Assembly (NCBI RefSeq): GCF_003008575.1
Contig: NZ_CP027667.1
Coordinates: 1,988,501-2,052,500, forward strand
DNA length: 64,000 nucleotides
Reading direction: 5' to 3'
From: Melaminivora suipulveris
GTDB lineage: Bacteria; Pseudomonadota; Gammaproteobacteria; Burkholderiales; Burkholderiaceae_C
In this document: positions 26,069 to 37,505 of the stretch, one piece after another
How the letters are laid out: the number at the start of each line of letters is the position of its first letter
How positions within the stretch are numbered: position 1 is the stretch's first letter
The notes under the pieces: generated by a model
The model's database searches: none
Told to the model about the DNA's origin: nothing
Seen by the model: the letters and a program-made list of their open reading frames with translations, nothing else
Position numbers and translations under genes: made by a program

Positions 26069-28360
26069 TCAGAAATCCATCACCACCGACACATGCGCGC
26101 TGCGGCCCGGCTGGGTCCAGGCGTCGTTGGTCGTGGATGCCGCGGCCAGGCCGTAGACGTCGGGCCAGAGCCAGTACTTGCGGTTGGTGAGGTTGTGCAC
26201 GGCCAGGTTCAGGCGCAGGTCCTTCTTCACGCGCCACTGCACCGAGGCGTCGAACACGGTGGCGGACGGGATGGTGAACTGCGTGTTGGGCGGCTTGACG
26301 GCGGTGGAGCTGTCGATGTCCTTCGCGCTCTTGGCCGCGTGGTGGCGCGCATCCAGCGCGAAGCCCCAGGCGGCGCTGTCGTACTGCAGGCCCAGGGCGA
26401 GCTGCGCCGGGTCGATGGAGTTCAGCGGGGCGTCGGTGTTCAGATTGCGGCCGCGCGCGCGGCCGTAGGCAAAGCTGGTGGCGAGCTTGCCGCCGGCGAC
26501 CTGGCCCCAGTCATAGCGGCCCTTGACCTCGAAGCCCGAGATGCGCGCGCGCTCCAGGTTGATGGCCTGGAAGACGCGCGGATCGGCGGCGGTGCCGGTG
26601 CCGCGAATCAGCGCGGCGTCCATGATCAGGTTGGAGTAGCGGTTGCTGAACACCGAGGCGTCCAGGCGCAGCTGCTGCAGCCGCCCGCGCACGCCGAACT
26701 CGACGCCGCGGCTTTTTTCGGGCTTCAGGTCGCCGTTGGGCAGGATGACGACCTGCTCGGCCAGGTTCTCGAAGTAGCCGTTGACCTGTCCCGCCTCCGG
26801 CGCGCGAAAGCCCGTGGCGTAGTGGCCGAAGACGCTCCACTCGCGCGTGGCGCGCCACAGCACGCCGAACTTAGGGCTCACCGCCGAGCCCGACAGCGAG
26901 GTGCCCGGCTGCCTGGCCGGCGGATGAAAGCCCGCCTGGCTGGTCACGTCCAGCGAAAAGTGGTCCAGGCGCAGGCCGGGCGTGAAGCTCCAGTTGCCGG
27001 CGATGGATTCGTCCTGCAGGTACAGCGCGCTGCTGGTCTCGCGCGTGTCCGGGAAGCGCTTGAGCGGGAAGACCTCGGGCGGCGCGGGGTTCAGGCCGTC
27101 GTACAGGTTGGTGATGCGGCTGTTGACATGGTCGAAGCCGTAGGTCAGCTGGTGCGCCCAGTCGCCCGTGCGCAGCAGCTTGCCCGCCTGCACGCCTGCT
27201 TGCCAGGTCTTTTCGTCATAGCGGTTGTCGCGGATGCGCAGCGGCAGCGCCTGGCGCACGCTGGTGCCGACCTGGCGCGAATCCGCCTTCTGAAAGGCCA
27301 GCGTGGTCTGCACCTGGTCGGCTAGAGGCGCGTCCAGGTCGAAGCGGGCGTTCCAGCCCAGGCGGTCGCGCTGCATGCTGCGCTCGGACGATTCGCCGGT
27401 GATGGCGCCGGCGATCTGCGCCGGCGTGCCGACAAGCGGCAGCGGCGCGCGGCTGGACAGCAGCTCGATGCCCTGCTTGCGCTCGACGTGCTCCAGGGTG
27501 AAAACGTGGCGCTGGCCGACATTCGGCGCCAGCACGATCTTGCCGAGCACGGCGTCATCGCGGTCGCGTTGCGGATTGGCTCGCGTGCGGCGGCTGTCGG
27601 GCGTGTCCACGTCGCCGCGGTTGTCCAGCTCGTGCGCGCGGCGCGTGCTGGCGGTGACCATCCACTGCAGAGTCTCGCTGGCCTGGCCGGCCACGGTGCC
27701 GGCCAGCGAGCGGCCGTGGTTGTCGCCGCTGTAGCCGGCGGCGATGCGCCCGGCGAGAGTCTTGTCCGGCTGGCCGTCCCGGCCCTTCAGAAAGTCGCCC
27801 GGCTCGTAGGTGATGAAGTGCACCAGGCCGGCCATGCCGTCCGAGCCGTACAGGGCCGACGCCGGCCCGCGCACCACTTCGACGCGCTTGAGCAGGTCCA
27901 GCGACAGCGATTCACGGTCGAACACCGTGGTGCGGAAGGCGTAGCTGCGCGGCAGGCGCACGCCGTCGACCATCAGCAGCACCCGGTTGCCGCCCAGGCC
28001 GCGGATGTTGATGCCGGTGTTGCCGTCGCGCCCGGTGGCCGAGGTCACGCCGGTGACGGAAAAGCGCGAGGGCAGCAGCTTGACCGAGGTGTTGGGCAGA
28101 TCCTGCAGCGCCTCGCGCACGTTGCGCACCTGGCCGTCGCTCAAGGTGCGTGCGTCGATCACGTCGTAGGACAGCGGCAGCTCGTCGGCCACCTGCTCGT
28201 GGCGCGAGCCGCTGACCACCACTTCGGGCAGGGCGGCTGCGGCAACCAGCGAAGGTTCGGGCTGCGCCTGGGCCTGGGCAGCCATGTGCAGGCAGGCCAG
28301 GGCGACGAGGAAACTCAGGCGGCAGCGCGCCGGGCGGTGGATTGTTGTTGAGACTGGCAT
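26069..28360 (-). CDS. TonB-dependent haem/haemoglobin-type outer membrane receptor
   Basis: 763 residues from the ATG at 28360 (MPVSTTIHRPARCRLSF), with a signal peptide cut near AQAQA. TonB box-like LPEVVVSGSR follows; the plug domain (about 60-170) includes NTGINIRGLGGNRVLLMVDG and VVRGPASALYGSDGMAG; the rest is a 22-strand barrel with FRAPEAGQVNGYF, and ends in MDF with the terminal Phe needed for outer membrane assembly. The plug and NLYDGLNP-like segments are those of the haemoglobin/transferrin receptor group. Haem or another iron carrier is the likely ligand. It is divergent from nirS, a haem c/d1 enzyme, which may or may not be meaningful. I could not find a convincing Fur box. Confidence 0.87.
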   Translation of the reverse strand: MPVSTTIHRPARCRLSFLVALACLHMAAQAQAQPEPSLVAAAALPEVVVSGSRHEQVADELPLSYDVIDARTLSDGQVRNVREALQDLPNTSVKLLPSRFSVTGVTSATGRDGNTGINIRGLGGNRVLLMVDGVRLPRSYAFRTTVFDRESLSLDLLKRVEVVRGPASALYGSDGMAGLVHFITYEPGDFLKGRDGQPDKTLAGRIAAGYSGDNHGRSLAGTVAGQASETLQWMVTASTRRAHELDNRGDVDTPDSRRTRANPQRDRDDAVLGKIVLAPNVGQRHVFTLEHVERKQGIELLSSRAPLPLVGTPAQIAGAITGESSERSMQRDRLGWNARFDLDAPLADQVQTTLAFQKADSRQVGTSVRQALPLRIRDNRYDEKTWQAGVQAGKLLRTGDWAHQLTYGFDHVNSRITNLYDGLNPAPPEVFPLKRFPDTRETSSALYLQDESIAGNWSFTPGLRLDHFSLDVTSQAGFHPPARQPGTSLSGSAVSPKFGVLWRATREWSVFGHYATGFRAPEAGQVNGYFENLAEQVVILPNGDLKPEKSRGVEFGVRGRLQQLRLDASVFSNRYSNLIMDAALIRGTGTAADPRVFQAINLERARISGFEVKGRYDWGQVAGGKLATSFAYGRARGRNLNTDAPLNSIDPAQLALGLQYDSAAWGFALDARHHAAKSAKDIDSSTAVKPPNTQFTIPSATVFDASVQWRVKKDLRLNLAVHNLTNRKYWLWPDVYGLAAASTTNDAWTQPGRSAHVSVVMDF

Positions 28361-28466
28361 GGCAAAGACATTCACTACAGGAAAACCATGAGACGAGTCA
28401 ATTATTGAGCCCTTGACATCTTTATGCGCACGTGGTGTGGCGGAAAGGTTCATAAACGTTGCATGT

Positions 28467-30357
<1,891 letters not shown>

Positions 30358-30377
30358 CCTGATCCTTGAGTCCTGAC

Positions 30378-30413
30378 GCAAAACCCGCCTCGTGCGGGTT
30401 TTGCTTTTGTTTT
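30378..30413 (+). terminator. Rho-independent terminator of nirS
   Basis: Perfect stem GCAAAACCCGC (30378-30388) / GCGGGTTTTGC (30394-30404) with the 5-nt loop CTCGT, followed by TTTTGTTTT. It starts 21 nt after the nirS stop, so nirS is transcribed alone. Confidence 0.9.
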
Positions 30414-30470
30414 GATAGCTGGAGAGCGTTATTCCACGCCGGCTCAGTCCTTGTTTGGCTGTTTTTTTCC
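30410..30470 (+). repeat. Dispersed repeat, copy 6, running into the EamA gene's 3' end
   Basis: GTTTTGATAGCTGGAGAGCG, then TTATTCCACGCCGGCTCAGT and CCTTGTTTGGCTGTTTTTTT. It has the family order in forward direction. Bases 30444-30470 belong to the minus-strand transporter gene, so the last eight codons of that protein (GKKQPNKD) and its stop come from the repeat. Confidence 0.7.
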
Positions 30471-31343
30471 AGGTGCCGGCCACAGCACCGAGGCGATCGC
30501 CAGCATCATCAGCGCCACCGCCGTCCAGTCCTGCCAGCGCAGCACCTCGCCCAGCCACAGCGCGCCGCTGAACACGCCGATGACGGGAATCAGCATGACG
30601 CTCAACGTGGAGGCCACGGGGGGCAGCGTGCGCGCCAGGAAGAACCAGGCCACCTGCGCGAAGGCCAGCGCCAGCACGCCGTTGTAGAGCACGGCGGCCG
30701 CCGCAGGCAGGCCCGGCATGTGCCAGCGCGAGTGCTCGAAGGCGAGCGCCAGCGCCGTCAGCACGATGCAGGTCAGCGCGACCATCCAGAACGACAGCGT
30801 CAGCAGCGACACCGGCACGTGCAGGCGGCGCAGCAGCTGCGTGCCCAGCGCCCAGCAGGCGGCGGAGGTCAGCATCAGCACCACGCCCAGCGCACTGGAG
30901 CCCAGCGCCGCCATCTCGTTCCACAGCAGCAGCAGCACGCCGATGGCGGCCGCCAGCACGCCCACCCAGCCGCGACCGGCCAGCCGGTCGCCGAAGATCG
31001 CGCTGCCGATGACCGCCGAGAAGATCGGCATGGTGTAGCCCAGGATGGCAGCGCGCCCGCTGGACAGCAGCGGAATGGCCAGGATCATCAGCGCGTGCCA
31101 GACGACCATGTTCACCACCGTCAGCAGCACCACGCGCGGCCACCAGGCGCGCGGGATGACGAAACTCTCGCCGCGCTGCAGCAGCACCAGCGCCAGGAAC
31201 GGCAGGCCCAGCCAGAACGACAGCATGCGGAAGGTGAGCGGCGCGATGTCGGCCACGCCCAGCTTCATGACCGGCCAGTTGAGGCCCCAGATCAGGGTGA
31301 GCAGGACGAGGACGACGAGCTGGCGCGGCGAGAGCTGTGGCAT
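30444..31343 (-). CDS. DMT-superfamily EamA-type transporter
   Basis: 299 residues with ten hydrophobic segments in two EamA halves (about 8-140 and 150-288). Family marks include [14 protein letters not shown] at the N-terminus and the second-half [21 protein letters not shown]. Such proteins are inner membrane carriers, often exporting amino acids or other metabolites; the substrate is unknown. The hydrophilic tail GKKQPNKD is encoded by a dispersed repeat that overlaps the gene's end. It is convergent with nirS and divergent from pyrF. Confidence 0.87.
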   Translation of the reverse strand: MPQLSPRQLVVLVLLTLIWGLNWPVMKLGVADIAPLTFRMLSFWLGLPFLALVLLQRGESFVIPRAWWPRVVLLTVVNMVVWHALMILAIPLLSSGRAAILGYTMPIFSAVIGSAIFGDRLAGRGWVGVLAAAIGVLLLLWNEMAALGSSALGVVLMLTSAACWALGTQLLRRLHVPVSLLTLSFWMVALTCIVLTALALAFEHSRWHMPGLPAAAAVLYNGVLALAFAQVAWFFLARTLPPVASTLSVMLIPVIGVFSGALWLGEVLRWQDWTAVALMMLAIASVLWPAPGKKQPNKD

Positions 31344-31400
31344 GCGCCGATTGTGCGGGCCGGGCGCACGGGGCGCAGGCGCTCCCTAAAATCGCCCACC

Positions 31401-32225
31401 ATGACATTTCTCGACATGCTGCACGGCGCCACCGCGCGCAACGACTCGCTCCTGTGCGTGGGGCTGGACCCGCAGCCGCAGCGCTTTCCCGAGGGCCTGC
31501 GCGGCGATGCGCACCGCATCTATGACTTCTGCGCCGCCATCGTGGACGCCACCTGCGACCTGGCCTGCGCCTTCAAGCCGCAGATCGCCTACTTCGCCGC
31601 GCACGGCGCTGAAGGACAGCTGGAGCGGCTGATGCAGCACATGCGCGCCAACGCTCCGCACGTGCCCGTCATCCTGGACGCCAAGCGCGGCGACATCGGC
31701 TCCACCGCCCAGCAATACGCGCGCGAGGCCTTCGAGCGCTACGGCGCCGACGCGGTGACGCTGTCGCCCTTCATGGGTTTTGACTCCATCGAGCCCTACC
31801 TGGAATACCACGGCAAGGGCGCCTTCCTGCTGTGCCGCACATCCAACCCCGGCGGCGACGACATCCAGGCGCAGCGCCTGGCGAGCGTGCAGGGCCAGCC
31901 ACTGCTGTACGAGCACATCGCCGCCCAGGCGCAGGGGCCGTGGAACAAAAACGGCCAGCTGGGCCTGGTGGTGGGCGCGACCTATCCCGAGGAAATCGCC
32001 CGCGTGCGCCAGCTTGCGCCGACGCTGCCGCTATTGATCCCCGGCGTGGGTGCGCAGGGCGGCGACGCCGTGGCCACCGTGCGTGCGGGACTGACACAAG
32101 AAGGCACCATCGCCGTGAACTCCTCGCGCGCCGTGCTCTATGCCTCGGGCGACGGCGACTGGAAAGATGCCGCGCGCAACGCCGCCTGGGCCACGCGCGA
32201 GGCGCTGAACGCCGCGCGGCGCTGA
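31401..32225 (+). CDS. pyrF: Orotidine 5'-phosphate decarboxylase, subfamily 2
   Basis: 274 residues. The ATG at 31401 was chosen because it gives [20 protein letters not shown], matching the family start. The catalytic segment [10 protein letters not shown] (with the Lys between the two Asp/Glu partners) is intact, and the phosphate-binding end [12 protein letters not shown] is present. The length and the wording [12 protein letters not shown] place it in the subfamily 2 (mycobacterial-type) PyrF found in betaproteobacteria. It decarboxylates OMP to UMP, the last step of de novo pyrimidine synthesis. No other pyr genes adjoin. Confidence 0.95.
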   Translation: MTFLDMLHGATARNDSLLCVGLDPQPQRFPEGLRGDAHRIYDFCAAIVDATCDLACAFKPQIAYFAAHGAEGQLERLMQHMRANAPHVPVILDAKRGDIGSTAQQYAREAFERYGADAVTLSPFMGFDSIEPYLEYHGKGAFLLCRTSNPGGDDIQAQRLASVQGQPLLYEHIAAQAQGPWNKNGQLGLVVGATYPEEIARVRQLAPTLPLLIPGVGAQGGDAVATVRAGLTQEGTIAVNSSRAVLYASGDGDWKDAARNAAWATREALNAARR

Positions 32226-32255
32226 CGCGCCTGCGCCGGTCCTCATCAGCCAACC

Positions 32256-32549
32256 TCAACCGAGTGCCTGGGGTTGTAGCTTGATGCCCAGCGCATGCAT
32301 CACTTTTAGGATGGTGCCGAAACTGGGATTGCCCTCGCCGGACAACGCCTTGTACAGGCTCTCGCGTCCCAGACCCGTGTCTTTGGCGAGCTGACTCATG
32401 CCGCGCGCCCGAGCGATGTCTCCGAGCGCCGCAGCAATGAACGCGGCATCGTCGCCGGCCTCATCCATGCAGGCTTGCAGGTACAGCACCATGTCCTCTT
32501 CCGTCTGGAGGTGCTCTACGGTGTCCCACTTGCGCAGTTTGAGGGTCAT
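32256..32549 (-). CDS. HigA-like antitoxin (addiction module antidote, XRE helix-turn-helix)
   Basis: 97 residues. The C-terminal two thirds form an XRE-type HTH: MSQLAKDTGLGRESLYKALS followed by GNPSFGTILKVMHALGIKL. The N-terminal part with YLQACMDEAGDDAAFIAAAL is typical of the HI1420-type antidote family. It directly follows the toxin gene (12 nt gap) on the same strand. Expected role: binds the toxin and represses their common promoter. Toxin first, antitoxin second is the order usual for HigBA. Confidence 0.87.
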   Translation of the reverse strand: MTLKLRKWDTVEHLQTEEDMVLYLQACMDEAGDDAAFIAAALGDIARARGMSQLAKDTGLGRESLYKALSGEGNPSFGTILKVMHALGIKLQPQALG

Positions 32550-32561
32550 GGGGTGTTTTCC

Positions 32562-32852
32562 TTAAATCTGCCGCGCCAACTCCAGCGCCGCCCTGATGTC
32601 TGCCTGTTGGGTGGACTTTTCACCGCCCGCCAGGAGAATCACGACCTCCAGGCCGCGCCGTGTGAAATAGACGCGATAGCCCGGCCCGTAGTGGATCCGC
32701 ATCTCCGACACCCCTTCGCCGACGGGCTCGCAGTCACCGAAGTTTCCCAACTCCGCTCGGCGGATGCGCGCCTGAAGTCGCTTTTGCGCCATGCGGTCGC
32801 GTAAAGCGGAAAACCATCGGTCAAAGCTTTCGGTGGTATGGATGACGGCCAC
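32562..32852 (-). CDS. HigB/RelE-type toxin (HI1419 family)
   Basis: About 96 residues from GTG at 32852 (IHTTESFDRWFSALRDRMAQ). The frame stays open upstream to 32918 but those codons overlap the promoter. Family marks: RIRRAELGNFGDCEPVGEGV followed by SEMRIHYGPGYRVYFTRRG and LLAGGEKSTQQADI, the RelE/ParE-fold core with basic residues. Such toxins are usually ribosome-dependent mRNA endonucleases. Starting at GTG would place the start codon within a base or two of the predicted transcription start, making the message leaderless. Confidence 0.87.
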   Translation of the reverse strand: MAVIHTTESFDRWFSALRDRMAQKRLQARIRRAELGNFGDCEPVGEGVSEMRIHYGPGYRVYFTRRGLEVVILLAGGEKSTQQADIRAALELARQI

Positions 32853-32859
32853 GAGGGTA

Positions 32860-32888
32860 ATTGTATAAATTAGGATACAAACATGCAA
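32860..32888 (-). promoter_or_regulatory. Promoter and operator of the toxin-antitoxin pair
   Basis: On the minus strand: -35 TTGCAT (32888-32883), 17-nt spacer, -10 TACAAT (32865-32860). An inverted repeat TTGTAT-N8-ATACAA (32861-32880) overlaps the spacer and -10 box, a good candidate for antitoxin binding and autorepression. The toxin GTG (32852) is only 7 nt beyond the -10 box. Confidence 0.6.
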
Positions 32889-32951
32889 AAAGCGGTACGC
32901 CGCCAGCATGAGTGACATCCATGCGCCGGGCAGTTTGGAGGCTGCGACGTT

Positions 32952-35900
32952 TCACCCTAAATACCGCCGCAGATACGTCCCCGTGTGGCTGGCTGGATTG
33001 CCCGCCACATCCTCGGGCGTGCCCTCGGCCACCACGGTGCCACCGCCGGCGCCTCCTTCCGGGCCCATGTCGATGACCCAGTCGGCCGTCTTGATGACGT
33101 CCAGGTTGTGCTCGATCACGACCAGCGTGTTGCCAGCGTCGCGCAGGCGGGTGAGCACCTGCAGCAGCAGATCCACGTCGGCAAAGTGCAGCCCGGTGGT
33201 GGGCTCGTCCAGGATGTAGAGCGTGCGGCCGGTGTCGCGGCGGCTCAGTTCCTGCGCGAGCTTGACGCGCTGCGCCTCTCCGCCCGACAGGGTGGTGGCG
33301 CTTTGCCCTAAGCGGATGTACGACAGGCCGACCTCCAGCAGCGTTTGCAGCTTGCGCGCGATCGTCGGCACGTCCTTGAACAGCAGCCAGGCGTCCTCCA
33401 CCGTCAACTCCAGGATCTGCGCGATGCTCCTGCCCTTCCACTGCACCTCCAGCGTCTCGCGGTTGTAGCGCTGACCGTGGCACACGTCGCAGGGCACGTA
33501 CACGTCGGGCAGGAAGTGCATCTCCACCTTCACCACGCCGTCGCCCTGGCAGGCCTCGCAGCGCCCGCCGCCTGCCGCCTGCGAGACGTTGAAGGAAAAC
33601 CGCCCCGGTCCGTAGCCGCGCTCGCGCGCCGTGGTGGTCTCGGCCATCAGCTCGCGGATGGGGGTGAACAAGCCCGTGTAGGTGGCGGGGTTGCTGCGCG
33701 GCGTGCGGCCTATTGGGCTCTGGTCGACGTTGATGACCTTGTCGAAGTACTCGATGCCCTCGATGGCGTCGTGCTCGGCTGGCTCGTCGTGCGCGCGGTA
33801 CAGCTGGCGCGCCACGGCCTTGAGCAGCGTGTCGTTGACCAGCGTGCTCTTGCCGGAGCCCGAGACGCCCGTCACGCAGGTGAACAGGCCGACGGGGAAG
33901 GATACGCTCACGTCCTTGAGGTTGTTGCCGCGCGCGCCCAGCACGCGCAGCGCCTGCAGGCTGCCCTGCGTGGCGCGGTGCTCAGCCAGGCGCTCCTTGC
34001 GGCGCTGGCTGGCGGCGGTCTCGGGAAAGCGCGATTTCTTCGGTTTGGCGGGCGCGGCGTCCTCAGCCGCTTCGGCCAGCACCGGCAGCCAGGGTGTGCG
34101 CCGCGCGGGAACGGCGATGGTTTTGGCGCCCGACAGGTATTGGCCCGTGAGCGAATCGGGGCTGGCCGCCAGATCGGCGGCAGTGCCCTGCGCCATGACG
34201 CGCCCGCCGTGCACACCCGCGCCCGGGCCCATGTCCACCACGTGGTCGGCGGCGCGGATCATGTCCTCGTCGTGCTCGACCACCAGCACGCTGTTGCCGA
34301 TATCGCGCAGGCGCACGAGCGTGGCGATCAGCCGGTCGTTGTCGCGCTGGTGCAGGCCGATGCTGGGCTCGTCCAGCACGTACATGACGCCCGTCAGGCC
34401 CGAGCCGATCTGGCTGGCCAGGCGGATGCGCTGCGCCTCGCCGCCCGAGAGCGTGTCGGCGCTGCGCGCCAGGCTCAGGTACGACAGGCCCACGTCGTTC
34501 AAAAAGGTGAGGCGTGCGGCGATCTCGCGCACGATGCGCGCGGCGACCTCGGCTTTTGAGCCTGACAGCTGCAGTTGCTCGAACCAAGCCTGGGCGTCGG
34601 CCAGCGTGCGCTCGCTGATCTCGTGGATGGCCAGTGCCTGGCCGCCCTCGCCGACTTTCACCGCGCGCGCCTCGGGCTTGAGGCGCGCGCCGCGGCAGGC
34701 GGGGCAGGGCTGGCAATGGCGATAGCGCGCCAGTTCCTCGCGCACGGTGGCCGAATCGGTGTCGCGCCAGCGCCGCTCCATGTTGGGGATGATGCCCTCG
34801 AAGGGATGCGTCTTGACGATCTCCTGGCCCTTCCTCGCGCCGCTGTCCATCACATAGGAAAAGGCGATCTCCTCCTCGCCCGAGCCGTGCAGCAGCACGT
34901 CCTGGACGCGCTGCGGCAGCTGCTCGAAGGGCGTCTGCACGTCAAAGCCGTAGTGCGCCGCCAGGCTTTCGATCATGGCGAAGTAGTAGCCGTTGCGTCG
35001 GTCCCAGCCGCGGATGGCGCCGCCGGCCAGGCTCAGCTCCGGGTGCGCGACGATGCGCGCGGCGTCGAACACTTCCAGCTCGCCGATGCCGTCGCACGTC
35101 GGGCACGCGCCGCTGGGCGAGTTGAAGGAAAACAGCCGCGGCTCCAGCTCCGCCAGCGCGTAGCTGCATACGGGGCAGGCAAAGCGGCTGGACCACAGGT
35201 GCTCGGCACCTGAGTCCATCTCCAGCGCCAGCACGCGGCCGGCCCCTTCGGCGCCGCCCACGCGCAGCACGGCTTCGACGCTCTCGGCCAGGCGCTGGCG
35301 CGCATCCGGACGCACTTTCAGGCGGTCGATGACGACGTCGATGTCGTGCTTTTCCGTCTTTTTCAGCTGGGGCAGGTTCTCGGCCTCGACGATCTGCCCG
35401 TCGATGCGAAAGCGCACGTAGCCCAGCTGCTGCATCTGCGCCAGCACTTCGGTGAACTCGCCCTTTTTCTCGCGCGCCAGCGGCGCCAGCAGCATCAGCC
35501 GCGTGTCCTCGGGCAGGGCCAGCACGGCATCGACCATCTGGCTCACGGTCTGCGCCGACAGCGGCAGGCCGTGCTCGGGGCAGTGCGGCGTGCCGGCGCG
35601 GGCATACAGCAGGCGCAGGTAGTCGTGCACCTCAGTCACCGTACCGACGGTCGAGCGCGGGTTGTGGCTGGTGGCCTTTTGTTCGATGGCAATCGCCGGC
35701 GACAGGCCTTCGATCAGGTCCACGTCCGGCTTGTCCAGCCGCCCCAGGAACTGCCGCGCGTAGCTGGACAGGCTCTCCACGTAGCGCCGCTGCCCCTCGG
35801 CATACAGCGTGTCGAACGCCAGGCTGGACTTGCCCGAGCCCGACAAGCCGGTGATGACCACCAGCCGGTTGCGCGGGATGTCCAGGTCGATGTTCTTCAG

Positions 35901-36008
35901 GTTGTGCGTGCGCGCGCCGCGCACGCTGATGCGCTGCTCGCGCAAGGCGTGGGTGAGGTAGGCGCCATCTTGGGCCGGGGCAGCATCGTCGAGGGCAGGC
36001 GGGGTCAC
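32952..36008 (-). CDS. uvrA: UvrABC excinuclease subunit A
   Basis: 1018 residues from GTG at 36008 (E. coli UvrA is 940). Two ABC ATPase modules: Walker [11 protein letters not shown] near residue 55 and [10 protein letters not shown] near 705; ABC signatures LSGGEAQR in both halves; zinc-binding Cys pairs CPVC..CPTC and the [14 protein letters not shown] finger. The N-terminus carries about 28 extra residues before the conserved [11 protein letters not shown], so a later start is possible but no ATG is available. UvrA recognises DNA damage with UvrB. No LexA box was seen upstream. The TA pair follows on the same strand. Confidence 0.97.
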   Translation of the reverse strand: MTPPALDDAAPAQDGAYLTHALREQRISVRGARTHNLKNIDLDIPRNRLVVITGLSGSGKSSLAFDTLYAEGQRRYVESLSSYARQFLGRLDKPDVDLIEGLSPAIAIEQKATSHNPRSTVGTVTEVHDYLRLLYARAGTPHCPEHGLPLSAQTVSQMVDAVLALPEDTRLMLLAPLAREKKGEFTEVLAQMQQLGYVRFRIDGQIVEAENLPQLKKTEKHDIDVVIDRLKVRPDARQRLAESVEAVLRVGGAEGAGRVLALEMDSGAEHLWSSRFACPVCSYALAELEPRLFSFNSPSGACPTCDGIGELEVFDAARIVAHPELSLAGGAIRGWDRRNGYYFAMIESLAAHYGFDVQTPFEQLPQRVQDVLLHGSGEEEIAFSYVMDSGARKGQEIVKTHPFEGIIPNMERRWRDTDSATVREELARYRHCQPCPACRGARLKPEARAVKVGEGGQALAIHEISERTLADAQAWFEQLQLSGSKAEVAARIVREIAARLTFLNDVGLSYLSLARSADTLSGGEAQRIRLASQIGSGLTGVMYVLDEPSIGLHQRDNDRLIATLVRLRDIGNSVLVVEHDEDMIRAADHVVDMGPGAGVHGGRVMAQGTAADLAASPDSLTGQYLSGAKTIAVPARRTPWLPVLAEAAEDAAPAKPKKSRFPETAASQRRKERLAEHRATQGSLQALRVLGARGNNLKDVSVSFPVGLFTCVTGVSGSGKSTLVNDTLLKAVARQLYRAHDEPAEHDAIEGIEYFDKVINVDQSPIGRTPRSNPATYTGLFTPIRELMAETTTARERGYGPGRFSFNVSQAAGGGRCEACQGDGVVKVEMHFLPDVYVPCDVCHGQRYNRETLEVQWKGRSIAQILELTVEDAWLLFKDVPTIARKLQTLLEVGLSYIRLGQSATTLSGGEAQRVKLAQELSRRDTGRTLYILDEPTTGLHFADVDLLLQVLTRLRDAGNTLVVIEHNLDVIKTADWVIDMGPEGGAGGGTVVAEGTPEDVAGNPASHTGTYLRRYLG

Positions 36009-36125
36009 GGGTGGGGTCTGCGGCAGGGAAACCGGCCATGATAATCAGCGCCCCGGCCGCGCGCGGCTGCCCGGAAAATACCTCTTTCCTTGTCCAGCGC
36101 AGCGCCGCCGGCGCCGCGCGTTTGC

Positions 36126-37061
36126 TCAAAGCCGCCGGTGCATTGCCGCCGCCGCGATCGCGGCGCCGGCCATCGCGACGGTGATCTGGTTCAGGCCCTG
36201 GGACACGTCCCCGGCGGCCCACAGGCCGGGCACGCTGGTGGCGTGGTGGCTGTCGACCACCAGATAGCCGTCGTCGTCGGTCTTTGCACCCAGCTGCTGC
36301 GCCAGGCCAGCGTGGATCTCCAGCCCCAGCGCACAGTAGAGCGAATCGCACACCGTCTCGCGCTTGCCGTGGTGCACGGTGATGCGGCCCTCCCAGTGGC
36401 GGATGCTGCCGATGGGCTCATCCGCCCAGGCGATGCCGGCTTCGGCCAGCCGGCGCCGCGCGCCCTCGGAAAGCGCGGCCGCGCCCTGCTCCATGAACAG
36501 CGTGATGTGCGGCGTGAAGTGCCGCAGATACAGCGCCTCGCCGACGCCGGCCTCGCTGTCGGCAATGATGCCGACGGCCTGGTCGATCGCCTCGTAGCCG
36601 TCGCACACCGGGCAGTAGCGCAGCATGCCGGCGCGCAGCGCCTCCAGCACGTAGGGCATCGACGGCGGGATGTCGGTGACGCCGGTGGCCAGCAGCAGCT
36701 GCCGCGCGCGCGCCGAGCCGCCAGCCCAGCCGACCTCGAAGCCGCCCTCGCGCCGCTGCACGGAGTCCACGTGGACCGCCGCCGTGTGCACGGGGTAGCG
36801 CAGCGTCTGCTCGCGCAGCATCGCCAGCAGGTCGCTGCCGGTGACGCCCTCGGTGAAGCCAGGGTAGTTGTGCGAGCGCGGGATTTTGGACAGCCGGCTC
36901 TGGGCCGCGTCGAGCAGCAACACCGAGCGGCGAAAGCGCGCCAGATACAGCGCCGCCGTCAGCCCGGCCGGACCGCCGCCGATGATGATTGCGTCGACTT
37001 GCGCGGGCAGTGGTGCGGCGCCATCGAAATCGGGAGTGGAAGAGGAATGGTCAGGCGACAT
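36126..37061 (-). CDS. Thioredoxin-reductase-like NAD(P)/FAD oxidoreductase
   Basis: 311 residues. FAD-binding IIGGGPAGLTAALYLARF is at about 26; the redox-active pair RYCPVCDG at about 150 matches thioredoxin reductase CATCDG in position; the C-terminal FAD end is VPGLWAAGDVSQGLNQITVA. The NADPH Rossmann motif between them is weak (GIIADSEAGVGEA), unlike the GGGNSA of true TrxB, so it belongs to the divergent TrxB-like group often annotated NAD(P)/FAD-dependent oxidoreductase. Its partner is unknown. A small GNAT gene lies upstream on the same strand, 32 nt away. Confidence 0.85.
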   Translation of the reverse strand: MSPDHSSSTPDFDGAAPLPAQVDAIIIGGGPAGLTAALYLARFRRSVLLLDAAQSRLSKIPRSHNYPGFTEGVTGSDLLAMLREQTLRYPVHTAAVHVDSVQRREGGFEVGWAGGSARARQLLLATGVTDIPPSMPYVLEALRAGMLRYCPVCDGYEAIDQAVGIIADSEAGVGEALYLRHFTPHITLFMEQGAAALSEGARRRLAEAGIAWADEPIGSIRHWEGRITVHHGKRETVCDSLYCALGLEIHAGLAQQLGAKTDDDGYLVVDSHHATSVPGLWAAGDVSQGLNQITVAMAGAAIAAAAMHRRL

Positions 37062-37093
37062 GGTGCGTCAACTGCGAACGGCCTCAGGGGGCT

Positions 37094-37384
37094 CTATTTG
37101 CCTTGCACCAGATCCTGCACTTCCGGATGCCGTTCGGCCCAGCCGGCCATGAAGCTGCACGCCGGGTCCACCCGCAGACCTTCGCGGCGGGCCGTGTCGA
37201 AGGCATGGCGCGCGAGCCGCGAGCCGACGCCCTGCCCCTCGAACTCGGGCTCCACCACGGTGTGCGGCAGCGTCAGCGTGCCCCCAGCGCGCTGGTAGTC
37301 GGCAAAGCCGGCGAGCGTGCCGTCGCCCGTGCGGGCCTCGTAGCGCCCGCGCTGCGGATCGTCGGTCACGGTGTAATGGCTCAT
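37094..37384 (-). CDS. Small GNAT-like N-acetyltransferase (YjdJ/GCN5-related, PF14542 type)
   Basis: 96 residues from the ATG at 37384 (MSHYTVTDDPQRGRYEA). The acetyl-CoA loop is visible as EFEGQGVGSRLARHAFD, and the end has CSFMAGWAERHPEVQDLV, the standard end of this minimal GNAT family. Substrate unknown. The family is small, soluble and common. The gene leads into the thioredoxin-reductase-like gene. A longer frame to 37507 would overlap the divergent gene's start and is not supported. Confidence 0.85.
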   Translation of the reverse strand: MSHYTVTDDPQRGRYEARTGDGTLAGFADYQRAGGTLTLPHTVVEPEFEGQGVGSRLARHAFDTARREGLRVDPACSFMAGWAERHPEVQDLVQGK

Positions 37385-37505
37385 GGCGTGGTTCCTGGTG
37401 AAGTGGCGGCACAAACCGCACAGCGGTGGCACGGCCAGCCAGTGACCCGCCCAAACAAGGGCTGCCAGCTGGCGTGCCCGCCGCGCAACTGCGACCATAC
37501 GCGCC

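Noticed and set aside
28361..28466. A Fur box for the TonB-dependent receptor
   Set aside because: Only scattered AT-rich bits such as CAATAATTGA are seen; no 19-bp palindrome close to the Fur consensus.
30366..32225. A 619-codon version of pyrF with a long N-terminal extension
   Set aside because: The first 345 codons are antisense to the EamA transporter and begin in the nirS terminator region; the family start is at 31401.
36009..36125. A LexA (SOS) box in front of uvrA
   Set aside because: No CTG-N10-CAG element with reasonable spacing was found in the 117-nt gap.
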